Positions 1 through 9,972 of a DNA stretch of 64,000 bases are shown one piece after another (positions within the stretch are counted from its first letter, which is position 1; the number at the start of each line of letters is the position of its first letter). The stretch spans positions 1,798,001-1,862,000 of the forward strand of contig CP136490.1 in the NCBI GenBank assembly GCA_032768795.1, read 5' to 3'. The notes beneath the pieces are model-generated. The model did not search any database, was not told where the DNA came from, and saw only the letters and a list, made by a program, of their open reading frames with translations. The position numbers were made by a program, and so were the translations under genes. This DNA comes from Tremella fuciformis. Taxonomy: Eukaryota > Basidiomycota > Tremellomycetes > Tremellales > Tremellaceae.

Positions 1-1384
1 GGTCTGGAGTTGCTATTCGGTGTTGAACGTGCTGTACTCGTTGGTGCAAAAGAGTCAGATCAACGAGCAACTTCGCGCCGAGAAACTTGGGCAGACCGCA
101 GAGGAGGTTGCGTGAGCTATCGATCGATGAAACTGAGCCAAGGCTGACGAAGAAGTGAGATTGCTGGCGAGTATGGTACCAAGCCATTGTATAAGCATCT
201 CGGCTACTTCTCCTTGGTTTGCTTGTTGAGAGTACATGTATTGCTCGGCGACCCTACACGTGAGCGAAGCTCTTATCTCCTTGCTCTGAGCTTACATTCA
301 GTCGCCTTGCAAACCATGGAGAACATCGAGCTGAACGGAAGCGCCTTCTTCACCCGCGTCACGGCCTGTCACGTTACCACCTACTACCACGTCGGCTGCG
401 CCTACATGGCTCTTGGCAGATGGCCGGATGCCATCAAAACATTCGTATCTATCCTCATCTTCCACAGCCGGATGAAGCAATACCACACAAGATCGTACCA
501 ATATGGCTCGGTCAGTCTTGGCAATCGCATTTTTCGACGACGCTGATATCCAGATCACCAAGCAATGCGAGCGCATGTACGCCTTGATGGCAATCTGCAC
601 TACGTTGTCGCCAGGACCATCAGACGAGAGCGTCATGTCCACGGTCAAGGAGCATTACGCCGATCAGCTTGCCACGCTACAAAGAGGGGGCGAGGAGGCT
701 ATCGCCACATTCAAAGAGCTCTACCTGCAATCATGCCCCAAATATCTTTCAGTCAACCCTCCGCCGTACGAGGATGCCGAGGCACTTGAGGCATATCAGA
801 CCAACCCACCTGTCGATGCGACGCAACGGCATCTTGACCTGTTCCTGTCCGACGCCCAGGCAGTCAGTGGCGTCGCCTCGGTACGGAACTTGCTCAAGCT
901 TTATACATCGATCGATGCCGGCAAGCTTGCGGCGTTCATGCAGTCGGCTGAAGGTGGCGAGGGCGAGGAGGAGGTTCTGCAGGAGTTGATGTTGCTCAAG
1001 TCGGCTAGCCGGACATACGCCAAGCAGGGTGAGGGCGCATTGCTGGACGGAGAGCGGATAGTGACCAACAATCTCGATTTCACCATTGAGGGCGTGAGTC
1101 TCGACGTAGCAGCATATAGCAGAAGGCTCACTGACTCGCAGTCCATGGTGCACATCGAGGAAACCACTACCCACCGACGATTCGCCGGTCACTTTGTACG
1201 GAATGCCGAGCACGCGCAGAGAGTGTTCAACACCATCCGTGCGGCACCTTTGCCCTCTGCGACACCAAAGCGGCCGCCACCGCAAACCAATGGACCGACT
1301 ACGGGTGCTGCCGCAGGTGCCGGCGCAGCCGGCGGGAAAAGCGGGGCATGGCAGCCAAAGCGACAAGTGCGGATCGCTGCATAA
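1..1384 (+). CDS. Eukaryotic translation initiation factor 3 subunit L (5' truncated)
   Basis: This is the C-terminal two thirds of eIF3L, a PCI-domain subunit of the eIF3 complex that helps recruit the 40S ribosome to mRNA in the cytoplasm. The open frame enters the window at base 2 with [17 protein letters not shown], a very conserved eIF3L segment. It continues through [46 protein letters not shown] and the PCI region ([32 protein letters not shown]). Four short introns can be placed at about 117-160, 272-301, 499-550 and 1094-1140. The last exon ends in a Gly/Ala/Pro-rich tail with basic residues that looks lineage-specific. The start codon lies outside the window. Identification is from family knowledge and is secure. 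Confidence 0.95.
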
Positions 1385-1614
1385 TTGTCTCGTTGTAGTG
1401 GGGTGCGGGAGGGCCGATGCTCATGGAGCGACACTGTATATGCATGGCATCATTGCATTGACAGTCTTCCAGACCAGAATTTTATGCAACGGATGAACTC
1501 CGGGTGATGTCATCTCAAGCTCCCTCCACTTTCAAGGTCTGGTCCTTTGTACTGCCTAGACAGACATGTAACACTGGCATCTAGACTCCTCGCATAGCTG
1601 TCGGGCCTGCCAAG

Positions 1615-2986
1615 ATGGCCAGCAAGCAGCATGTGCACCTCATGTCCATCATACAGAAGATGATCCCGCCCCTCTCCCCAAAACTGCACAAGGGGCAAGC
1701 AGGCGAGTCACTGTTCCCTAACGAAATCGATCAACGTTGCTGACGGGTGCAGGTCGGCTGGGTGTATTGGGAGGGTCTGGAGAGTGCGCCCCAGCCATCA
1801 CATGTCCGCGATACCAAGCTGAGCTTGAAGCTATTCCGGGGCGCCGTACTTCTCATCGATGGGTGCTATGCGATTCGGCTGTGATCTTGCGCATGTGATA
1901 TGCGAGCCAGCAGCAGGCGCAGTGATCAAGACATAGTGAGTCATAGCTAAGCTACTCGACCACGCAGACTGGGCCCTAATGGACTAGCTCGCCTGATCTC
2001 ATTGTGCATGGCGTGCTGGACCATTCGCGCTCAATGGACGATATACGGAAAGATCTCAAAGGTATCATGGAGCGACTGGTACGTGGTCAGCAGGAGACAG
2101 GGATGCCGACCTGACAGGCAGCATGTATTGGTCATTGGGCCTGGGCTCGGGCGAGACGACCACATGCAGTCGTGCGCTCGGGTAGCGTTCGAATTGGCCA
2201 AGCAGATGGATCAGATGAGCGTGGTAGTGGACGCGGACGGTCTATGGCTGGTACAGGTGAGCTTTGGTGGACGCCCACTGGACGTTGCTCATGTGGCAGA
2301 ACGAGCCTGAGGTCGTCCTTGATTGGCCAGGGGTTCCACGGGTCATTCTCACTCCGAATATAATGGAGTTCAAACGGTTGTGCCAATCAACGGTGAGTTG
2401 TGGGTCCAGCAAGGTCGAGGCTCATTGGCTCAAGAACATCGACGCCAAATCAGATCCCAAATCCCTCTGTCCTCAACTAGCCCGTAAACTGCAGAACGTG
2501 ACTATTGTGCAAAAGGGCGAGACGGACATCATCTCAAATGGCATGCCCATTCCGATCGAGCTGCTGGGCGAAAAGGATACGGAGCAAGTAGAGATCCTCG
2601 AGTCAAGTGTACAGGGGGGACTGAAGCGCGTTGGGGGTCAAGGAGATATCCTGAGTGGAAGCATGGGCGTACTCCTGGCCTGGGGGAGTGAGTGGGTGAG
2701 AGGGACATACGAGTGAGTATCGCATCCTAGCTGGATGTGGGGCTTAAGGTGTAGGCATGTGGGCCTTCCTCCGCCATCGAGCGAAGCGATTGCGAAGAAT
2801 ATCCCTCTATTAGCCGCTTACGCCGCCTCGACATTCAATCGAACTGTCTCGAAAAGAGGATGGGAGCAGAAAGGACGCAGCATGGTCACTGGGGATCTGA
2901 TCGACCTGGTAGGACCGGTATACGAGGAGCTGTTTGCACCAGGCGACGGATTGGCGCACAAGAATTCGTCCACGACCCATGAGTAA
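1615..2986 (+). CDS. NAXD: ATP-dependent (S)-NAD(P)H-hydrate dehydratase
   Basis: This enzyme repairs damaged NADHX/NADPHX back to NAD(P)H using ATP or ADP and has a ribokinase-like fold. The start at 1615 gives an N-terminus that runs directly into the conserved KGQAGR..GVLGG segment. Further family signatures are [76 protein letters not shown], and the phosphate-binding GGQGDILSG. The first intron (1703-1752) must begin with GC rather than GT to keep GQAGR in frame. Other introns lie at about 1791-1837, 1937-1988, 2080-2119, 2254-2293 and 2713-2754. It is convergent with the next gene, with about 70 bases between stop codons. Confidence 0.95.
1703..1752 (+). other. GC-AG intron in NAXD
   Basis: Donor CAG|GCGAGT, acceptor GTGCAG, 50 nt. 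Only the GC donor joins ..KGQAG to GRLGVLGG in frame. The nearest GT (four bases downstream) shifts the frame. Confidence 0.85.
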
Positions 2987-3057
2987 GAGGAGATTCGAAG
3001 GTTTGCTTGATTGCAATGCATGTGCACATATCTGAGCCTAGGGGGGCCGCTCAGAAA

Positions 3058-4064
3058 TCAGTACATCTCGAGACTCTGTCTTGTGAGCTTCGATAGCACA
3101 GAGCACATAGAAGTACTCACCATCCCATCATGAATTTCATAGTCTTGCAACTGGACGTGATCCTTGAAAGCGGTGTACCACTTTTTCAACTGAATCTTGC
3201 CTGCTGTCGTACCGGTCTGCGCAGCGATGAGGCGTTTCAGATCCCCAATCGTATCGGTGGGCAGGCACTTTATGCGGACTTCTCATCAGCTGGGCATCAC
3301 AGGGAGCGTCGCGGTAGCGTACCTTTCTGTCCCGTGCGCGAGTTGGCGATGACCTCGATCATCCTACTTGGCCGGACAGGTACGCCACTTGGGGCTGGTG
3401 CTCCGCCCGACCCGCCCGCTCTCGACATGGCGGCAAGTCTCGCTGCCTGCGCCGCATCCCCATTGCTCGCACCAGCCGACCGCCCGTAGTCCTCGCCTTT
3501 CTTGGCTGACATCCTATCCAGCGGGTCGCCAGTCCTCCGAAAGCTGCCCATGGACGTATTGGCAGTGCCTTGGGGCGCGATGCTGGACATTGTATTCCGC
3601 ACACCCTGTTCCCGCGTGCCTCCAAACCGCGCTGGCACTTCTCCTCGATCTCGGCGCTCCATACGCTCTTTGGCAGTCTCTTCGGCCATCCCATCGAGTG
3701 GGTCCCGCCTTTGTGAGAACGAGCCGACCGAAGCCCCCGACTTTTTGTAGAAGGACAGCTCTTTGGGTCGTTTAGGCGGGCCTCGACTAGCTGATGGTGG
3801 GGAGCGTTCCCTGTCATTGTCTCTCATTCGGGAGCTGGAGCCTGGATGGTCGTCATCGTGGTACCGGTCATCGCGTTCTCGGTGTCGCTCAACTGGTCGG
3901 GGCCTGTGTTCCCTATCCCTATCCCGGTCGGAGGGGCGGCGGTCATAGTCCCGGTCCCTCGCCCTCACGTCGTCACGGCGGTCTCCCCGAGGCGACCTAT
4001 CTCTCCTCGGAGATCTGGACCTCTGCCTCCTGACTTCTCTGGATGGCGAGGGCGAGTCGGGCAT
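3058..4064 (-). CDS. HUB1: RS-rich protein fused in frame to ubiquitin-like modifier Hub1/UBL5
   Basis: The protein is about 306 residues. Residues 1-90 are an Arg/Ser/Asp-rich low-complexity region ([11 protein letters not shown], repeated RD/DR). Residues 100-190 contain an imperfect duplicated motif ([13 protein letters not shown] and [13 protein letters not shown]). Residues 235-306 are a complete Hub1/UBL5 domain: [57 protein letters not shown]. Hub1 is normally a free protein of about 73 residues that binds spliceosomal Snu66 and Prp38 non-covalently and tunes 5' splice-site use. Two introns fall inside the Hub1 part (about 3080-3132 and 3279-3322). The RS region and the Hub1 methionine share one uninterrupted exon, so the fusion does not depend on a splice prediction. 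An internal start at the Hub1 methionine could also give a free form. The RS region suggests nuclear-speckle localisation (inference). Confidence 0.88.
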
Positions 4065-4339
4065 CGTTGTCTGGACGGAGCAATGTAAAGTGTCGTTCAC
4101 TCGTGCAACATGTTGGGCGGCGAACCGGAGCCCCAATCTTGTAAAGTGCCACGTTGAGCGCTGCTTGATCGGCGTTATATCGATGCACGGGTTGTTCGAG
4201 GTATGTGGCGGATTCTTCCGAGGTTGGCCGGGCGGAGCAGGGAGGAGCGAGTGCATTTGGACGGCTCCTGTTGGTTGGCTGCTCACTCTCTGTCTGTCTC
4301 TTTCTTTCGACTCCTCTTCTCAGCCTCGCCTCCTCACTC

Positions 4340-5853
4340 ATGTCCTTCATCTCGCGCCTCCCAAGAGGGCGCGCTGTCGCCTCGGCAGCCCTCAAAAGGG
4401 CCTACGCGACTGTGTCCGACGTTTCGGGCGTCAAGGTCGCCGGGGTGGAAGTCGGACAGCCGGCAGCGACAACGTCTATCACCGTCGTTGTCAAGGCTGG
4501 CACTCGATACGAGCCCAAGCCAGGTGTCGCCCATGTCTTGAAGAGCTTTGCCTACAAGGTGCGAACCATGCAGAGGCACAATACCAATTGTGGAGCTGAC
4601 CATGTCAGTCCACTGGCAACGCTTCGGCTCTGAAGATTGCCCGAGAGACTGAGCTTTACGGCGGTACGCTGTCGGCGGCTCTGGGTCGGGAACACCTTTA
4701 TTTGACGGCTGAATTCTTGAAAGGGGATGAGTGCGTATAGGACCTGGTTCTCGCCGTTGCCTGCTGACGATACCTTCAGAGATCACTTCCTGTCTTTGCT
4801 CGCTTCCGTTCTTTCGTCCACCCACTACTACCCACACGAATACTCTGAGCTCGTCCTTCCCACTGTCGAGGCAGAAGCTCTCTCCGCCCTTGCATCACCC
4901 AACACCACCGCCCTTGACATTGCCCACCAGCTGGCGTTCCGCAGGGGTCTCGGCAACTCACTCTTTGCCTCCCCTCACTCCCCCGTCTCCGTATCTGATG
5001 TCAAATCGTTCGCCCAACAAGCCTTCGCCAAGTCCAACATTGCCGTTCTTGGCGCTGGTATCTCCACCGACGTCCTCTCCAAGGCTGTTCAGAAGGCATT
5101 CGGCTCGGGCTCGGCGTCTGGAAGCGGTAGCGGACTGAACCCCGGCTCGTCGACATACTATGGAGGAGAACAGCGTGTACCGCTCGACCTGCACGCCAGC
5201 CCGGTCGCCCAGCCTACCTTGGTCATCGCATACGGCTCGTCTTCAGCACCTTCAGCAGAGCTCAAGGTCCTCCCCCACCTGCTTGGCGGTCACCCGTCCA
5301 TAAAATGGTCTCCCGGAGCCTCGCCCCTGTCGCAGGCAGCAGGCAAAGTTCCAGGAGCCAGCGCTGAGGCTTTCCTGCTCCCATACTCCGACGCCTCCCT
5401 CTTCGGTGTCGTCGTCACTGCGCCAACAAGCGCCGGCGTCGCCACTGTCGCCAAGGAGGTTGGCGCAGTCATCAAATCGGCTGGCAAGGGCGTCAAGGAT
5501 GAGGAGGTCAAAAGAGCGATCGCAAAGGCCAAGTTCGCAGAGGCGACTGCTCTTGAGCGGACTGCAAGCTTGATTGCTACTGCTGGACCGGCTGTGAGTA
5601 GGCATCAATCTCGGCAGAGTGCATGCTGAAAGGTCCAGCTATTCCAGGCTGGCGGTATCCCTGCGCCCGACGCTTCCTTCGCTTCACTGCAAAAGGTCTC
5701 TGCCAGCGCGGTTGGCAAGGCCGCTACCGATCTCTTCAAGGCAAAGCCTACTGTCGTCGCTGTTGGAAACCTATCAGAATTGCCCTACGCGTGCGTGACC
5801 GTGGAACCCATCGAGCTTTGAGCTGACCTGCCAGTGATGAACTGGGTCTTTGA
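4340..5853 (+). CDS. QCR2: Ubiquinol-cytochrome c reductase core protein 2, mitochondrial
   Basis: This is complex III core protein 2, an M16-peptidase-like subunit of the mitochondrial inner membrane. The N-terminus MSFISRLPRGRAVASAALKR is basic and lacks acids, a good mitochondrial presequence, followed by TTSITVVVKAGTRYEPKPG and, across an intron at about 4558-4602, STGNASALKIARETELYGG. Downstream are YYPHEYSELVLPTV and NTTALDIAHQLAFRRGLGNS, typical of the family. The zinc-binding HxxEH of active M16 peptidases is absent, as expected for core 2. The last exons read across introns at about 5593-5638 and 5789-5834 to end in PYADELGL. Several short introns. Confidence 0.95.
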
Positions 5854-5957
5854 GCTAGAGGAGCGTTCACGACATGGTCAGAATGCACAGAAACTGCATG
5901 GTTCCATATCGTGTCTGCGAGAATGATACGAGTGCAGGTCCGTTTGCGAACTGATCG

Positions 5958-7053
5958 TCAAAGCCTAGATCTGTGAATGCGGATCACGAGCTCTTCCACC
6001 CTGAAGATTAGCGGAACCTCGATGACGCGAAACCGGGCTTGCCTCTGTTTGACCAGCATCATGACACCTTGTGAGACGAAGCCTTTGAGCAGCTGCCCCT
6101 CGAGACCTTTGTACAGGCCTGCCGGACCCTCTCGGAACATCAGATCATCGAGAGTGTCCATGAGGCCTGTGCGCTTGCCGCGAACGGTCTTCCTGCCAAC
6201 GCCCGACTGACCCAGGACCTTGAATAGGATAAGGGGGTACAGCGGGAGCGTGGCGATTGCATTGGACAGAGCGGCCAGAAGGAATGTCACGCCTCCTCTG
6301 GGATGCGACCTGAACCGTGAGGGTACCAGCAGTCGGACTAGAAGTGCGTTGGTGTAGAGCGTGAGCGAAGGAAGAAGGGCGAGTGGGATACTCGGTGGCA
6401 AAGCCGAGAAGAGCCCCAGGACACCGTCTTCCCTGATCATCTCTCGAAGAGTCGCGGCGATGGTCTTGAACTTGTGCGGCTGTGCAGCCTTCTGATCCGA
6501 CGCTGGGATGGTGTGGTCGTCAGAGATCCTCTGTCGGACGCTGACGGCCGAGATGGGGAGTGTGACAGTCTTGGACACGACACCCGCCGTCACGCCGATG
6601 ACCAGCTCCTCAGACGGTCCGAGCACTGCGTTCGACGGGAGTGGCGCCTTCGCTCGGCGTCTACGAGTTGCCATGGCCCCTTTGTGCAGCGCCGCATAGG
6701 TGAAGAAGTAGATGAACGACGAGAGGAGGGTCGAGATGGAGTCTGCGGACAAGCCGGCATACAAGCTTCTCAGGCCTCGACGTTTGACAATCCTCTGCAG
6801 AGTGGCCAGAATGCCAACTGCCATGATCAGCGAGAGTTTCTGCGATACCTTCGGACGACCCACTTTTTCGTGCATTCGGGCTGGCATGCTGCAGTCGTGT
6901 CGTGACGAGATCCAAGGGGAACACGATGGCATTGCCGACGACGGATCTTTGGGTCAGTGAGCTCAGCGCCGCTTCCTTCTCGCTGAATTGCTCTTGAGCT
7001 CACCCGATAGCACCAGCCGTAGCTTGCAGAAGCGCTGGGTACTGCGAGTCCAT
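5958..7053 (-). CDS. Mitochondrial carrier family protein, peroxisomal adenine-nucleotide-carrier type
   Basis: A solute carrier with three repeats, each with a PX[D/x]XX[K/R] signature: FPLDLVTTRLQ in repeat 1, LPISAVSVRQRI in repeat 2 (Asp replaced by Ser), and YPLILFKVLGQ in repeat 3 (degenerate). The first exon is short (MDSQYPALLQATAGAIG), followed by GNAIVFPLDLVTTRLQHASP. Introns are at about 6959-7005 and 6814-6844. The relaxed signatures in repeats 2 and 3 and the ordering resemble fungal Ant1/PMP34 carriers, which import ATP into peroxisomes. Assignment to that subfamily is an inference; membership in the carrier family is clear. The C-terminus after KQRQARFRVIEVPL is extended by about 15 residues. 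Confidence 0.83.
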
Positions 7054-7261
7054 CCTGTTCGTCCCGTCCTGCTCTTCACAACGACTGCGACTGCATAGAG
7101 ACGGGGAGTCTTGTGAAGTGGGCAGCCCGGTTAAGCCGATCTGCCGGGACCAATTCCCAATCTTTGGTCTTGCTTTCAAACAGCTGATGAGATCTCCACA
7201 CGCGTCACCCGATTGTCAACGCCAACAGTGACTTCCAGATCAGATCAATGTCGAGCTGGTC

Positions 7262-9802
7262 ATGTCGATGAAAGGCAAGGCGCGCGCCTCGCCGCCACCC
7301 GATGCGCAGCTCTCTGCCGAAGATGCCAGAGCCGCCGCGGAGGCTGAGAGAGCTGCCGCCGAAGCTCGGCAGAGGAGCTTTGAGCGGAGTCTGGCCGGAC
7401 CAAGCGTGGGCAAGGCGGGTCTTATGAGGGATCAGACAGGTCAGCACGGCACCTGTTCACTACTCATGGACCCTGGTTGATCGGCAGAGGTCAACAAGAT
7501 CATAGCAGAAGCATCGAAGGTGATTCACCTCTCGAGTTCCACGGGCGGGTCTGAACATACAGGGATCCAAGTTCTACATCAACCAAGTGCGCAAAGATGC
7601 AGAGTTGACTCGCAAAATCCAATGGTTTCAGTCAAAAGTACGGCATCGTCGCATACGAACAAGTGAGAGCGTCTGATTGCAGCGTGACGAGCTTGTCAAG
7701 GAGGCAGACAAGGAACGACTCGAACGCGAAGCGGACAAGATCGTCAGAGCTGTGTTTTGCCGCACGTCGTTCAAGCTCATGCGAGACAGATCATTGAGGT
7801 CGAAGCAGGTCGCGATCTCTCGCAGAGCATCGTACACGTGGATATGGACGCCTTTGTCAGTTTGAAGCATGCCGAGTAGTTCACGCACTTACAATCAGTA
7901 TGCCTCGGTCGAAGTGCGTCGCGATCCTAGCTTGAAGGGAAAGGCCTTCGGTGTGGGGCAAGGCGTCCTGACCACTGCTTCTGTGAGCTCTGCCTCTTTT
8001 CGTGGTCCCCTCACTGAGGGCTCAGTACGAAGCTCGGAAATTTGGCTGTAGATCAGGCATGGCTGGCTTTATTGCCAAGAAGCTCTGCCCGCATATCATC
8101 CTGTATGTCTCGTTTCGCGAGAATGGGGCCTTCACCGACTCCACAGGACGCCGCTGAACTTCGACCTGTACATCGAAGCGTCTAAGGCTGTCCGCGAGGT
8201 CCTCATACAGTATGACGAGAATGTCATGATGGCGAGTCTCGATGAGGGTTACCTAAAGTCAGTCTTTCCATCTCCCCTCACCCGTATTGACGCACCAGTA
8301 TTACCGCCTACATGGCCGAACACAACATGTCCGCGGACCAAGTCGTCAGTCAACTTAGGTCAGAAGTTGAGGCCAAGACGAGCTTGACAATGTCCGCTGG
8401 GATCGCCCCAAACCGTATGCTGGCAAAGGTTTGGTGGATATGCCTCGCCGAGGACGAGAGGCTCATTTACAGATCTGCTCCGACAAAAATAAGCCGAATG
8501 GGCAATTCGAGCTCGAGTTTGATCGCGCCGCGATCACTCGCTTCATGCGAGACCTGCCTGTCAGAAGGATTCCTGGCTTTGGCCGTGTGACGGAAAGGTG
8601 TCTCGAGGGCTTGGGTGTGGAGGTTGGCTCCTGCCACCCAATTTCCAGACACGCTGACGGATCAGACCTGCGGCGACATATACACGTACCGGTCCGACCT
8701 CCTGGCAATGGACCACTGGTTTGGCTTTCGGGGGCTTTGGTCCGTTCTGACAATGCTGTGACATGCGTAGCTCATTCCTGTTAGCAGAGCGTATCTCGGT
8801 ATTGCCGACAATAAAGTCGCACCTGGTAAACGCGAGGAGCGCAAATCGGTTGGATGCGAAAGGACCTTTCGCGATAAGACCAATGACGATGATATTATGG
8901 CTACCCTGGCGGAGATCGCGGATGAGCTCGGCAAAGACCTTGAACGACTGCAGTACTCTGGAAAGACGGTCACGGTCACCTTCAAGGTGAGATTCTTCTG
9001 TTCCCCTTTCCGATCGCATCCGTTGACTGTGCCAGTTACATACGTACGAGAGTAAGCATAACAGACTCAGCCTGACAGGCTTGGCTCATATTGCAGGGAA
9101 GACTCGAGCTCAGACAGTGGGGAAATTCATTTCTACCTCCAAGGAGATTCTGCCCGTAAGTTCACTGATTGTCCGTGTCTTGAGCTATTTCTGATTCTCA
9201 GATCGCTCAAGAGCTACTGCGCAAAGAGTTGCCTTTGAGAGTCAGGCTGCTGGGCATTCGCTTGTCCACTCTCAAGGATCTGACGCTGCCAGACAAAGGT
9301 ATCCGCAATGTATGCCCCATTACTTCCGTCCAATTGCAGACTGACGTGGCAGTTCTTTGGCTCGCCAAGGAAGCATAACACTGGGGCCGACGCAACTTCG
9401 TTCGATGACGAGGTGATTGATCTGTCTTTACTTGGGGATGACGAGGAAGCGGAGCATGAAGTCGATCATCTTGAAGAGGCGGATTTCATGCCACCACCCC
9501 AGGGAGAAGTCGGATCCGCGCTCGGCAAACGGAAGTCACCTCATCCCGATCCACCTGCAGTCGCTTCGAACGGGCACACACTTGGCCCGCAGTGTCCGAT
9601 CTGCCTCACCGCGCTCGGTCCCGGCACGTCCAACGCAGACCTGAATGATCACATTGATCTTTGCCTCAACAAGGACGCGATCGCCACGGCGAGCAAGCGC
9701 TCTCCCAAAGTCGCAAAGACCAAGGCGACCAAGGCGTCTACCATCGGTCATATTGCTCCAAAGAAGGGCACAATGCTTTCGTGGCTCAGACCGACCAAGT
9801 GA
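7262..9802 (+). CDS. POLK: DNA polymerase kappa (Y family, DinB)
   Basis: A translesion DNA polymerase. The N-terminal clasp begins MSMKGKARASPPPDAQ and continues GLMRDQT, EVNKIIAEASK, KFYINQVRKDAELTRKIQWF. Catalytic motif 1 is IVHVDMDAF. The steric-gate/fingers region reads YEARKFGCRSGMAGFIAKKL, and the second catalytic motif is SLDEGYL. Little-finger and helix-hairpin signatures include SAGIAPNRMLAK, DLPVRRIPGFGRVTERCLE and VTFKLH. A UBZ4-type zinc finger near the C-terminus (CPICLTALG..HIDLC) would bind ubiquitinated PCNA. Only one such finger is seen where vertebrate Pol kappa has two. The C-terminus ends TMLSWLRPTK. About ten introns interrupt the gene. The start at 7262 was chosen because an ATG at 7248 runs into a stop after seven codons. 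Confidence 0.95.
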
Positions 9803-9972
9803 GAGCCTTTGGCATACTTGTCATAGCACATGGGTTGGTCACGATGCATGAGTTGCAAGTCACATGCTGGCATGAGTGTCATGTCCGTGTCATTATAGAA
9901 TACCAAAAAGTCCGCACGGATCATGCTATGCAAAAAGTGTCCAATTGCGGGAAAGGTCAGGTGAGGCGGCGT
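9803..9972. other. Short intergenic gap between convergent genes
   Basis: 170 bases between the POLK stop and the stop of the minus-strand gene. No ORF or repeat of note; probably shared 3' untranslated sequence. Confidence 0.6.
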
